DNA of 64,000 nucleotides from Phanerochaete sordida (lineage: Eukaryota > Basidiomycota > Agaricomycetes > Polyporales > Phanerochaetaceae), in assembly GCA_019973155.2 (NCBI GenBank), contig BPQB01000042.1, positions 222,522 to 286,521 on the forward strand. Direction: 5' to 3'. Made by a program: the position numbers and the translations under genes. The notes beneath the pieces were generated by a model that searched no databases, was not told the DNA's origin, and saw only the letters and a program-made list of their open reading frames with translations. Shown here piece after piece: positions 21,733-32,746 of the stretch (position 1 is its first letter; each line of letters starts with the position of its first letter).

Positions 21733-22938
21733 CGCTGGGGTGCTTGGTGTAATGAGCGTAGAAGGGGGAGAACGATTTATGCGAGTTGCTGAGGATGCTG
21801 AGATGCGCCGTTCGCGCACTTTTTAACACGCGCACCAGCGGGCAGCCCCCGAGTCCAGCCAGCCAGCCCGCAAGCGACGCTCACGGACCCTCCACCATAC
21901 ATCGGGCCCCTCTCACATCCGCGCACGCGCGACGTCCAGCGCGCGCCGCATCCGTCGACATCCTTGTGCGTCCGCCGCGCACGTACGAGCTGTCAGCGGA
22001 GCTCTGCGCGGTGCCTGGTCCTCTCCCAGCAGAACTCGTCGCACCCGCGAATCGCGCGGAGGCAGCGCGTCCACGGGGACCGCGCCCAGGAACACGTTCG
22101 CGCGCGGTCAGCGATGGGCAGCGGGAGCGGTGCCGGCGGTGCGCGACCGCCGGGGGGCAGCGCAGCGCGGGCGATCGCGAAGGACGATCGCGCAAACCAA
22201 CGCGCCAGACGATCACGAAACGACGATCGCGACAGGCCACTAAGTACTGCATCACGAACAGTCGCGGGGACAGGCGAGGGGCAGGAGCGGTGCGCGCGCG
22301 GGTGCCTGGGCACGTTCTGCGTCGTGGGCGCGTGGGCGCGGCCCTGCTGCTGGGAACCGCTGGGAAATGCGGGGAACTGCTGGGAACGCACCCGAGGCGC
22401 GTCGTACAGGGTGCGAGCTCCGCCAGCGTCGGGCGGGGTGCCTGGGCGGGGGCGATTAGCCCAAGATCTCCTCTCGCCGCGTTTCTGCCCACCCTTGCGC
22501 AGTATTCATTGTCGTCGTCGCCCCGCCGTCGCCACACGCACCCACCATCCGCGCTAGTGCACAAAACCGGCGCCGCCTTGCCACCGCGCAGCCCCGTCGC
22601 GCCGCGCCAAGCCGCCGCCGCACAAGGTTCGCGCACTAAGGTTCGCGATAGCGCAGGCGCGCTGTCGATCTGTCACTTCCAGTATCAGCACCTGTCAGCG
22701 TCCGGCGTGCCTGGAGCACGGCGCCCCGGCATTCAGTTCGCGCTCCTCGTGCCTTGGCTAGCCCCGGAGGCGTGTCGCGCCCGGCGCGGCGCCTGCGGGG
22801 TGCGCGTAATGGCCCGCGCGGGGCGGTGTCCTACTGTTGTGCTGTGGGTGTCCTGGCGCGGCGGGTGGGGACGGGAGGAGATATAAATTGTGCGAGGGGA
22901 CGAGGGAGGGGCGGCACCACGCACAGCAGACAGCAGAC
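21733..22938. other. GC-rich divergent intergenic region
   Basis: This 1.2 kb stretch separates two divergently transcribed genes. Open frames of up to 366 codons run through it on both strands, but they follow from the high GC and show no domain or typical codon use. It contains repeated short motifs such as GCGCG and GATCGCG, and a TATA box at its right end. Confidence 0.55.
22882..22887 (+). promoter_or_regulatory. TATA box
   Basis: TATAAA stands 57 bases before the ATG at 22939. Confidence 0.6.
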
Positions 22939-24147
22939 ATGGCGACGCGCAACCTCTCCTTCATCACGACCAAGGCGCAGGGCGTGAGCGAGAACACGAA
23001 CATCATCCTCACGTTCGTGCCCGTCGACAAGACGGACCTGTACAGCAAGCAGCGTGAGTCGCCTGGGCGTCGTAGAGAGAGTGCGCTGGCTCACCCGTCG
23101 TGCGCTAGTCCCGGTCGTGTGGAAGGTGATTCTCGGCCTCTGAGTCGTAGGCGAGCCTGGTACTGACGCGTCCCGCAGCTCCTCAAGTTCGCTGCGAACC
23201 GTACGCGTTCGAGCCTTCGCGCTGTGATGGCGGCTGATCAGCGTTGCAGAGACGCAGACCGTCAATGTCACGTACTCCGCTAGGCTCGGCGTTGCCGTCG
23301 CTCAAATCGTATGTTGAACCACGGTTTGGTCGCGGAATGTTCCTGATTGGTGTTTCTGCCAGGACACCGGCCTCGTTCAGATTCCTCAGACGTAAGTTTC
23401 CATTTACCCATGTCTGAACACGATCTCATGGTCCTGAAACAGATTCATCGAGATGGGCGTAAGTGAAGGCCGTGATAGATATATCGAATGCAACTCACGA
23501 ATGTGCTGCAACGTCTAGCTTGGTCAAACGGTACGACCTCATTAATGCAGCTATTGAGAGCTTCAGAGCTGACACGCCACCCAGACCAGCTTCACCACGG
23601 ACTCGGACAACTTCGTCGAGTGGTCCGAGCCCAGCCCGAAGCCCGCACCCGGAACGGGCACCATCGTCGCCGACAACGAAAGTGGATCAAAGCAGGACCT
23701 GATGCTCGGTACGCTATCACGCGCTCTGCGAGGGTCCGTCGTGTGTAAACGGGCATCTGCAGGCACGGTCTCGGGCGAGACAAACTTCCAGCCCGTCCTG
23801 GTCTGGAAGGCCGTGAACAACGGCGCGACCATGACGGCGAGCTTCACCCCCAAGGTCGGTCTGTCGAGATTAGCTGAAGAGGGATGGTGCTGACGGTGTG
23901 TGTGTGTGCCGCGCAGCTGAGGGCCTACGCGTACAAGAACTACCAGGGTAAGGGCGCGCACAGCCCCGGAGAGACCTCCGCTGACGGTCTCCCGCTAGAA
24001 ACCGCGATCATCAAGGGCGAGATTGAGACCGGGCTGCTCGGCGAGTGGGACCTGGCCACGCTGAACGCGAGCCCGAAGGTCAACACGTTCCACCTGTACG
24101 AAGACAACAACGCGGGTGGAAAGCTCACCATCTCGATCGAGTCCTAA
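22939..24147 (+). CDS. Hypothetical protein, ten exons with four microexons
   Basis: Not recognised. A 238-residue model joins 22939-23053, 23109-23125, 23179-23200, 23250-23308, 23363-23391, 23443-23458, 23519-23530, 23585-23708, 23763-23854 and 23917-24147. All introns are GT...AG of about 46-62 bases and the phases sum correctly. Four exons are only 12-22 nt. The deduced protein reads smoothly across the junctions, for example PVVWK then LLKFAAN, and MG then LGQT then TSFTTD. It has no signal peptide or membrane segment and looks like a soluble beta-rich protein. Coding density of introns is far above the neighbours. The last exon, 77 codons, is the firmest part. Confidence 0.65.
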
Positions 24148-24856
24148 GGCCTGCTTGGGGAGCCGAGCGGTTTAAATTAGCTTGGAGAATGACCTGAGTG
24201 GATAATATGCGAGTATTTGTTCTTTATGTAAAGGAATGTATTCTGGTTGCAAAGTGTGGGAATCAAGTGGGAATAGCAGTTGGAGAACAAACAGCGCGAG
24301 ACGCCGGCAGAGGGCGACAAACATTCGGCAGTTCCCGGTCTTCGTGGCGTTTGATTGTATCACGGCAAATGCCGACTGTCGGCTTGGCTCAGGTCTGCTT
24401 AGGTCCATGTCTTGACGCCATGGCATGGCTGTAGCCAAAAGTAAGGACATGACACTAGTCTGATTTCTTTTCAGCCAATTGCAGTTTACCTGCGCGAGGA
24501 AGCTCTTTTACAGCCAGCGTTGGAAGTCCACGGCGAGTCGAATAGGCCTGAAATTGCACATGGCTGCTGCGTCGGCAATTGCGTGCAATCGCGGTTTATC
24601 TGTAATGACATCCGGTTTATTTGGCGTGATTATGGGCCCAGGGGAGTGCTGAGGTCTCTGGAGGCTCGGGAGCGCAGCAGGTGTGATTGGCGCCTTCCTT
24701 TTCGGGCGGGCGTGTGAAAAGCATCCGCGAGCCTCGAGGTCGCGCCCCGCTTGTCTCTCGACAGCCATCTTCCTGCGCCACACGCCCAGCTCCCCGTGGG
24801 ACCAGTCTGAGACACCGTTATCTGCACACTCCTCCGCCGCGGCGCCAATCGGAACC
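24148..24856. other. Intergenic region
   Basis: I see no gene. It holds the 3' end of the gene before and the promoter of the gene beginning at 24857; open frames on the minus strand across 24.5-25.1 kb are shadows of that gene's first exons. Confidence 0.5.
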
Positions 24857-27023
24857 ATGCCCAAACGCGAGAAGACCCCGCCGCCGCCGGATGACGAACC
24901 CAAGTACCTGACGGTCGTGTACCCGTTCCCACCCCATGCGAACATGGAGCTGGCCGCAGACCAGAAAGAGTTCGCGTACTGGATCGCGTCGTGCACGGGC
25001 AAGGAGCCCATCCTGGCCTTCTTCCACAAACCGAAGGTACGCCGGCCATCGTGCGTGTCGCTTTGAGCCGTGCTAATCTGGGACGCAGTCGCCGAACATG
25101 ATCATCATCGAGATCAGCAGGGACTACCCCCACTTTGATAGACTCCTGGGTGAGCACCGTTGGTCAGAAGTCTTCCAGAACCCCCTGCCAGAGAACAAGG
25201 ACCGGGTGTCAAAGATATTCTACTGCAAGCACAGCACAGGCAGAGAGGTGCAGAAGAACGGTGAGTCGAGGCGCAATCGCGCAGCGAACTCGATCTTTGA
25301 TGGCTTTCGTAGGATGGAAGCGCATCGACGTCCAGGAGCGATGGTTCGATGCCTGGAACCCGATCAACAAGTGAGGCGTGCTATGGTTATTTCAGCAGCC
25401 TTGGGCTAACCTCCAGCCCAAGACTCGTGACATACCCATACCCTGCCACCCACTACTGCCCCGTCCCTCCCGAAGACGCGACCAACGAGCCGCTCTGCCG
25501 TCCACTCCCTGTCAAAGACTTCAAGCCTCCTCCCAAGCCTGTCATCAACATTCCTCCAGGTACGTGTGTTCCATTTCAAGTGCTGGCTCGATACGGGCTC
25601 ATCTCATGGCACAGTGGGAGCTCCGGGCTGGCAAGAGGCGCGCAAGCTCGCCGCCGCCGCGAGTGCGTGGCAGAGGGGCCCGCCCGCTGCACGCGGGTCA
25701 AAGAACAACACTGCGAAAGGCGCTTCTCCAGCATCCCCGGCGGCCCAACGGTCCAACGCATGTGCGTCGCCCTCCCTCCTAGTATGTGCTCCGTAACATA
25801 TTCGTCTTGTGCAGGGGCCAGGAAGCCGTCTCCCTCAACGCTCCCCGCGCCCGCGCCCGCTTTCGCCGACACCGCACCGCCAGGCCTCGCGCACCCGCGC
25901 CCCGCGTTCAGCTCCGCATGGCCCTCCTCGCGCAGCGCCGGCACGAGCGCGTGGACCGCACCCTCGACAGCCTCACGTCCCTCGTCTACCGCAGGCTCGG
26001 ACGCGTCGAGCGACGGCGGGAGCGTCGGGCGCACGCCCGCGCCCTCCACATACCCCGCCTCCGCGTTCTCCGGCGCGGACGAGGACGACGACCTCGCGGG
26101 CATGATGGAGGCCGCCATGCACGGCACAATCTCCGAGTGGGGGTCGGACGCGTGGACGACGGGCCAGTACGCGTACGCGGACGCCGCGCCCGAGGGCGCA
26201 CCCGAGGCGCCGCCCGAGGAACCGCAGGACCTGTGGGCGGGCCTGCGCGAGGAGGCCGCGCCCGCGCCCGCGCGCGTGCTGTGCAGCGTGCACGGCACGC
26301 TCTGCAAGAAGGGCATCTGCCGCGAGTACGCGCGCCAGCTGCGCGAGGCGGAGCGCCGGAAGAGCGACGCGGAGAAGGCCAGCAAGAAGGCGGACCGGAA
26401 GGCGAACAGGCGCAAGGGCAAGGGCGCCGGTGCGTCGCTCGTGCGGCAGGCGCGGATGTGCACTGACGAGCACCGCAGCGAACGCAGCCGACACGGACGC
26501 GCCCAGGCCCGCGCCCGCCGTCCCCCAACAAGCCGCAGACGCGATCCAGTTCACCGTGCCCCGGGCGCGCCCCGCGCATCTCCAACGCGCCGCACCGAAC
26601 GCGCCCCCACCGGACTCGCGCCCCGCCGCCGCCGCCACCACCACCGCCACGACCCCAGGCGCGTCCCAGGCCCCGCGCGCCCGCCCCGCGCACCTCACGG
26701 CGGCGGGGGCCGAGGGCGGCGCACGTCCCGCGCGCGGGCGCAGGGCCGCGGCGATGGGCGCCGCCGCCGCTGCGCCAGAGCCTGCTGCACCTGCTGCAGA
26801 CGCGAGCGCGGACGGCTGGGGTGCGCCGGGGACAAGGCCCGAGGACGGGGTCCCGGAGTGGGGCGCGCCGACGGCGGCGAAGGGCGCCGCGGAGCAGAAG
26901 AGCGGGGAGCAGGAGAAGAGCGGGGCGCCGACGAAGGGTGGGGCAGAGAAGAAGAGCTGGGCGGACCAGATGGACGACGACGATGCGCGCTCGGGCACGG
27001 ACCGCAGCACGAGCGCGTGGTAG
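24857..27023 (+). CDS. Hypothetical protein with Ala/Pro-rich tail and small Cys/His motif
   Basis: A 619-residue model joins 24857-25036, 25089-25260, 25313-25370, 25417-25559, 25615-25761, 25815-26429 and 26479-27023, in phase. Residues 1-190 form a conserved-looking globular part with no domain I can name. The middle and C-terminal parts are low-complexity, rich in Ala, Pro, Gly and Ser, with an acidic patch (ADEDDD). Near residue 390 lies CSVHGTLCKKGIC, a C-x2-H-x3-C-x4-C set that could bind one metal ion. It is followed by a Lys/Arg-rich coiled-coil-like run of about 40 residues. The C-terminus WADQMDDDD is acidic. Such an arrangement is seen in proteins that bind RNA or ribonucleoproteins, but that is a guess. 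The start at 24857 is the first ATG of an open exon. Confidence 0.7.
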
Positions 27024-27490
27024 GCGGGTGCGGCGCTGCGGATGAGGGTGTGGTGCGCACGAATGGTGCATCTTCGCTTTTGGTCTTGGTTCGTTTTTTT
27101 TCTGTTGTACGACATGATGCTTGGTTGCTGCGCTGTGCTGGTTCCTGATCTGTGTTTGGCTGCCACAGCTGCTTCCCTCCAGCTCCTCCGGCTCCTCTAC
27201 AGCTCCCAATCCCCTTAGACGAGCAACGCCGTAGAACGGCTGTGAGCGAGCTGGAGGTAGCTGGAGAGGAGCAGCTGTGGAAATGTTTGCTCAATTGCTC
27301 TTCTTTCGAGTTGTACTTGTTGTGTTTCTTTGGATTGTTCCATCACTAAGCTCTACGGAATGTACTTGTGCTCTAACTTCTCGGAGTGTTTACACGGCTG
27401 CCGCAGGACCACTTCCATATATCGAGGCAGTATGATGCAACGTTCCTTCCAGGCTAAGATTGAGCAACAATTGACAGTCATCCATCCACC
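27024..27490. other. Convergent 3' region
   Basis: No gene is seen. It lies between the convergent ends of the gene ending at 27023 and the ABC protein ending at 27491, and is AT-richer, as expected of 3' untranslated sequence. Confidence 0.55.
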
Positions 27491-29372
27491 TTATTCAATA
27501 TACCCCTCGCCATCATCAAGTCGGAATCGCCGTACGCCATCCTCCTTGCTCCAGGGCACTTCCTCCTCCCAATGACTGACCACGACGCACGCCTGGCCGT
27601 CCTGCAGACCGCCTTCCCGCAGGTACGCCCGCGCAGCCTTCACCATGCCCTCGTCCATGCCCGCCCAGGCCTCGTCCAGCAGCACCAACGGCGGGCGCCC
27701 GACGAGCGCACGCATGAGCAGCACCACCGACTGCTCGCCGGGCGCGAGGTCCGCGAACGGGCGCCGCGCGAACTCCTGCGCCTCGCGCGCCGCGTCCTCG
27801 CTCGTGGGCGCGCCGCGCCACGTCGCGGGCCCGAGCGCGCGGAGCACGTCCCACATGCGGCGCACGCGCGCGCGCTCGGCGTCGCCGCCCTCCGCGAGCG
27901 GCGCGCCATCCTCACCAAAGCCGACGCGGGCGCGGCCGCGCGCGACGAAGGTGCCCTCGAAGCCCGTCCCGACGGCGTCCCACACGCTCATGCCGCGCCG
28001 CCGCGGGAACGCGTTGTGCATCTCGGGCGAGACGCGCCCGATGCGCGCGTGCAGGTGCGCGGTCGGCCACTGGGCGCGCGGGCGCGAGAAGAGCGTGAGC
28101 TTGGAGGACTGGGTGTAGGATTGCGGGTGCTCGCCCGTGACCATGGCGAGAAGGGTGGTCTTGCCCGCGCCGTTGACACCTTGGAGATGCCATCGAGAGT
28201 TCTCATGGATGGACCAGTGGATGTGCTTCAGCACCTGAAGACTGCTTAGCCCGCCGTGAAATCAAGGGTGTGCATACAAGACTCACTTTGCGTTCACCAT
28301 AGGCCACGCTTACTCCTGCGAGGGTCACTACCGCAGTCCCAGTTTCGCTTGGACCGGAGTCCGTAGGTGCTTGGGGAGACCATCCAGCGTGTAGCTGAGT
28401 AGTTGCTGCGGCGTCCAAGACCTCTTCCTTCTGTCCAGTGTGCACAGTTCCGTCGCGGCGGATCAAGGCTAGATGGGTCGTCCAGTCTGGTATGGGATCC
28501 TGTGGACGCATGCCGAGTACAATGTGCGGCGCGTTCTTCGCGTGTAAGGAGTGGAGGAGTGATAATACCAAGCCACGGGTTTGCACGTCAAGACCCGCTT
28601 TATGGAGTGTCAGCTTAGAGCTCACGAGTGACTGGAGCTTGAACTCACTGAGAGGTTCGTCGAGCAACAGTAGCTCTGGCTGCTCGAGCAACGCCTTGAC
28701 TATCCTGGCCTTTCTCGTCTGACCATTGCTCAGCGCTATCATAGGCAGGTCAAGGAAGCGTTGCAGGTCCAGTTTAGCAGCCAAATCTTCGAAGAGCTCT
28801 CTGCGATGCTGCTCCCTGGCACGATCAGCGTGAAGCTGTGTGGTGTCTTCTGGACGGGTGTACATGTCCGGGATAGCAAGTTCGTGCAAGGGCTTAGCGG
28901 TCTCAGGGAAGAAGGTGTCACGAAGTGTACGCTTGTCTTCCTCCCTGACTGCCCCATACCGTGCCGTGTAGTCGTAGAACGCGCCGCCGGCCCCTTGCGG
29001 TCTGTGGGCAAAGCTCACAAGGGATACGTGTTCGTGCGGGTCGCGATTCTTCAGAAATGGGAACAATCCGTATGGAGGCGGCGGAGGCGGGTGTATCCTG
29101 AGGTGACCAGTGAGAGCTTGTAGCAGAGATGTCTTGGCGCCGCTCGAGGTCGCCGAAAGGACAACCCAAGCATCGTTGGGCTGCACAGTCCACGACACAT
29201 CGCGAAAGAGGGGGCCAGACTTGTTATTTACGCCGAGTGGGAAAATGGAAGACTGAGGGATGTGGATGATGGGTCCGTCTGGGGAAGGATGAGTGGTCGA
29301 GGAAGTGCAACGCGACGTACCGCTCTGTAGAGCGCGGGACCGCACGCGAAGAACGTTGCGGTTCAATATCAT
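27491..29372 (-). CDS. Soluble ABC protein with two ATPase domains (YDR061W/ModF-like)
   Basis: Predicted 592 residues from exons 28649-29372, 28287-28597 and 27491-28234, in phase. Two ABC ATPase domains follow each other without membrane segments. Domain 1 has the signature ALSNGQ, the Walker B LLLLDEPLTGLD (restored across intron 1), but a degenerate P-loop, SATSSGAKTS. Domain 2 has a proper P-loop, GVNGAGKTT, a variant signature LAPGEQ, and Walker B LVLLDEAWAGMD. The layout matches fungal relatives of yeast YDR061W and bacterial ModF. The Arg-rich N-terminus could act as a mitochondrial leader. The partner of this ATPase is not known from the sequence. Confidence 0.88.
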
Positions 29373-30482
29373 CTCGCACCGGCACGCTCTATCAAGGACA
29401 CCAAGGCGGGCGGACTGGTCTATAGTTCAGAACACAGACCGAGTCACTAAGTGAACGTCAAGAGCAGGAATAACTGTTAGGGTAGCAGCGGACTTTGAAT
29501 AAAGCTTACTTTAAACTTATCGCCCTTTCACGTATCTTCATGGCTTTGCTTACTCGGGGCTAGAGTCATCAGCCAAGGTAAATGAGCACGCACTAAAGGT
29601 CATAATAATGAGATCACACAGAGGCGACTTACCCTCTCAATTTATTCTCCAGTTTACTCCAATCCCTCCAGCTGCTGGCCCTACTACGAAGTTAACGAAA
29701 CCTGATGCCCCCACGGCGCATCGCAAGACGTTCAAAGCCAGGTCAAATTATTTGGACGGCAGATATCACAAGAGAAGGGCCGCCGTCGGCGGCACCGCGC
29801 TTGCTTGACAAAGCACCGTGACCACGGTTTATCGTTGCTGGAATTGCGAGGAGAGAAGAGGAGACAATGATAGAACTCGGCGGCGGCATTTTTCATTTGA
29901 AAAGGTACAGATGAACGTCATCGCAAAAGGCTACTGACCACGGAGTGGGGACTAAGGAGGTCAATAGAGGTGGACATAAAATCAAGCAGCAGAGGAGAGA
30001 AACTCGTTGCTGCCTTTGAGCTCGCTATGAAGGCAGGCTGGGCAGGGAGAGCGGATTGTGCATGAAGCCTCGCTCCCCTGGAGAGGCTTGGGACTTGGGC
30101 TATAGAAGCTGGCAGAGCGAGATAGGGGGGCAAGAACCTCCTTGCCGTACATATCTGCTGTGAAGTCATTCTTGCTCTCCCCGGTGGCCCAGTGCAAGGA
30201 GCAAATGGCTACACCCACGTCCTTAGGCTGTTCCGCATATGTACGCGACGAGCGGGATGAGCTGTCCTCAGCAGAGCTGGACGAGGCAGATGGGGAAGAA
30301 AGATATTTCATTCACAGCGTGATGCTACGTGATGTAAGATAGTGCGTGAGGTAGAGGAGGGCCGGACGGCCGGCAGTGCGTACGAGGGTGGGTGCGCGAG
30401 TCGCGACGGCGTGTTGGCTGAAGAGGGAAGAGATAAGATAAGATAGGATGGACGGTCGCGCTCGGATCTCGGGAAGAGCCGG
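29373..30482. other. Intergenic region
   Basis: Only short frames occur on both strands. A GATAAGATAAGATAGG run lies near 30432. I see no RNA gene or repeat. It separates divergent genes and probably holds both promoters. Confidence 0.5.
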
Positions 30483-32386
30483 GTGACAGAAATCTGGCTT
30501 CAATTATCACATCGACAGCATAGCTTGTCAAGCAAGCTAATCCATGAGCGGCCCCAGATTGTCGGCATGGTCATTCGAAAATTGCACGCGGCAGTAGACA
30601 GCCAAAGACACTCATGTCTACAGGATCTGAAAAAGATTTTTGGGACCGATCAAGACCATCCAGAAATCTGCACCAAGCTTTTTGAAAGCGGTCTTCCGGA
30701 GGCGGTGGTGGACATTGCTACCGACCGGTCACTATATAGCAATTTCCACAAGGACCCAGTAAGCACGCTCGCCTCATGTGCATTTATAACGCGATCATCA
30801 TGTCTTCACTACTGTAGTTATACGCCGCACTCGTCTACGGGCTACTCACGCAGATCATCGGTGTTTCAGTGCAGACCCAAGGACCCACCGTTGCACCGTC
30901 TATCATTAAGGCCCGCAAAAAATGGGCGAATCACGTCTTGCAGCACTTTCCGCGAGTCTGGTCCATCCTTGCACGCCATGACGGCTGCATAACGAATGAC
31001 CAAGGCTCGGGTCGGAAGCGGTCTGAAGGTTTTCGCGGTTACATCAGCGACTTGCTTTGTGCGTACATCGCTTTGCACAAGGAGGAACGGTGAGTCCTCG
31101 TGAAGACTGCCAGCGCAACATGCTAACTCGGATATCAGCGGCCACAGTCCAAACATAACCGTCAGCGACGCGCCGCAAGTTGCGCTGCTGACATGGCTAT
31201 TTGCAGAGCACCCTGCGTGTCGCCATCGCCTCATCGTGGCGCTGTCCACCTGCATCAAGCCCGAAGTCCAGGAAGACGTCGATGCTCTGGTGGAAAAGGT
31301 ACTTGTACGAAATAAGTGCCCCACCATGGTTGAAATGTTTTTCGCTCGCTGCAGCAACGTGCTCATCACCGAAGACCTTCTCGACAGCGAATTGGCTCGC
31401 CATCTGGAGTTCATGGCGCAAATGATGCAGCATCCGGTAATGAGGCGACGCCGAGGCGAAGATGAAGACCTCGGAATGGCATTGCTTTGTGCTGCCCAGC
31501 GGCAAGTCTGTAGTGGAGACGAGTCAAACGTGTGGGGTATATTGCGGTACACATTTGCACATCTGGTGTATGTCTTCAGGAGCTATAGTAGATTTACGCT
31601 GACTGTGTTCAGTGACATGTTCAAGCACGATGAAGCAACGCGGCAAGTGGCGAGGACGTCCTTGATGTTCTCAAATTATGTCATCCTTCTCGTGGCTAGG
31701 TCTGTAGTTTCAGCAGCACTGGAGGCCGACGCTTCCTGCCTCGGTCTGTTCCGCACACCCTCTTGAACTTGAGATCTGCCGCTGATATCTTGACATAGAC
31801 GATCTCGAAGCCGTCATCTTTATATACAGCCACGTCTTCGAAAAGCTCGGTGAGACCGACCGCCCTATCGACTCCGACTACCGAAAGAGCGTGCATCGCG
31901 TCTGGCACCGCGCCTTCGACGATTTGCAAGCACTCTCGCCGGCGGAGGCTCCTATGCGCCCGACGATCATCGAGTGGTGGCTGCACTTCGGCACTAAAAG
32001 CGGCGTCGACGTCGACGCTCCGTACGATCCCTCTGCAGAAATCACCGAGGGAAGCGACGGCGCAGAGGGATGGTCAAAGGACATGGGCTGCGGATGGCGA
32101 GAATGTCTCTGCTTCGGCGAGCGCACCTATCACAGCCTGCGGATGTGCAAACGATGCAGGAAGGTCATGTACTGCTCGATAAAGTGTCAGCGACGGTGAG
32201 TGGATCGTTATTCACATTTATTTGTCTTCATGACGGTTCTGCAGAGACTGGATGGAAGGTGGCCACAAGTATGTTTGTCGGCCGGATGTACCTGCCGAGG
32301 TTGCAGATGAAGGTGGTATAGCCAAAGCGTTGCAACAAATGTCACTCGCCGAACAGCCAGCAAAAGCGGATCATAACGAGAGGTGA
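30483..32386 (+). CDS. MYND-type zinc finger protein
   Basis: A 563-residue model joins 30483-30758, 30818-31089, 31139-31743, 31799-32195 and 32245-32386, in phase. The C-terminal 60 residues hold a MYND finger: C-x-C, then CKRCRKVMYC, SIKC, and H/C in GGHKYVC; the finger crosses the last intron. The N-terminal 450 residues are alpha-helical in appearance with no named domain, as in the large family of agaricomycete MYND proteins. MYND fingers mediate protein-protein contacts, often in chromatin or signalling complexes. The start is uncertain: ATGs at 30483, 30545 (another frame) and 30567 are all possible. Predicted intracellular. Confidence 0.82.
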
Positions 32387-32746
32387 TAATGCTGCTGTTC
32401 ACATATTTTACTTCGCTCGCGTGGTCAAGTGACAACGTCGCTCGAGTCCTGGCATACGATCTCCTTACAATTCTTAAACCACTGGCTAGCCACCATCTCG
32501 TGCGTCCCTTCATGGAACCAATCTACTTCGGAGCGACAAGAACGGTCGGGCGCGAGAGAGATTTGATTGCGGTATCTAGTACTAGACATTACCTGAGCAT
32601 AGTCATGACCGACGAATAACCCTATCCACATACAGTAACGGAAGACACAAGGGAAGGTAGGAAGGAGAGACTCAGAGAGCGTCCAAACGAGTGGGTCCGA
32701 GGGGGATCAGCAACATACATCCGGGGAAAATGACGACAGCGGGAGA
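32387..32746. other. Convergent 3' region
   Basis: Between the stops of the MYND gene (+) and the RhoGAP gene (-) I see no gene; probably both 3' untranslated regions. Confidence 0.55.

Noticed and set aside
21786..22886. A 366-codon plus-strand frame in the GC-rich region between two divergent genes
   Set aside because: It starts inside the leader of the minus-strand gene, has Arg/Pro/Ala-rich random composition and no domain, and overlapping frames of similar length exist on the other strand.
25973..27209. Long minus-strand frames (about 400 codons) across 26-27.2 kb
   Set aside because: They are shadows of the Ala/Pro-rich exons of the plus-strand gene at 24857-27023, whose phases join across seven exons.
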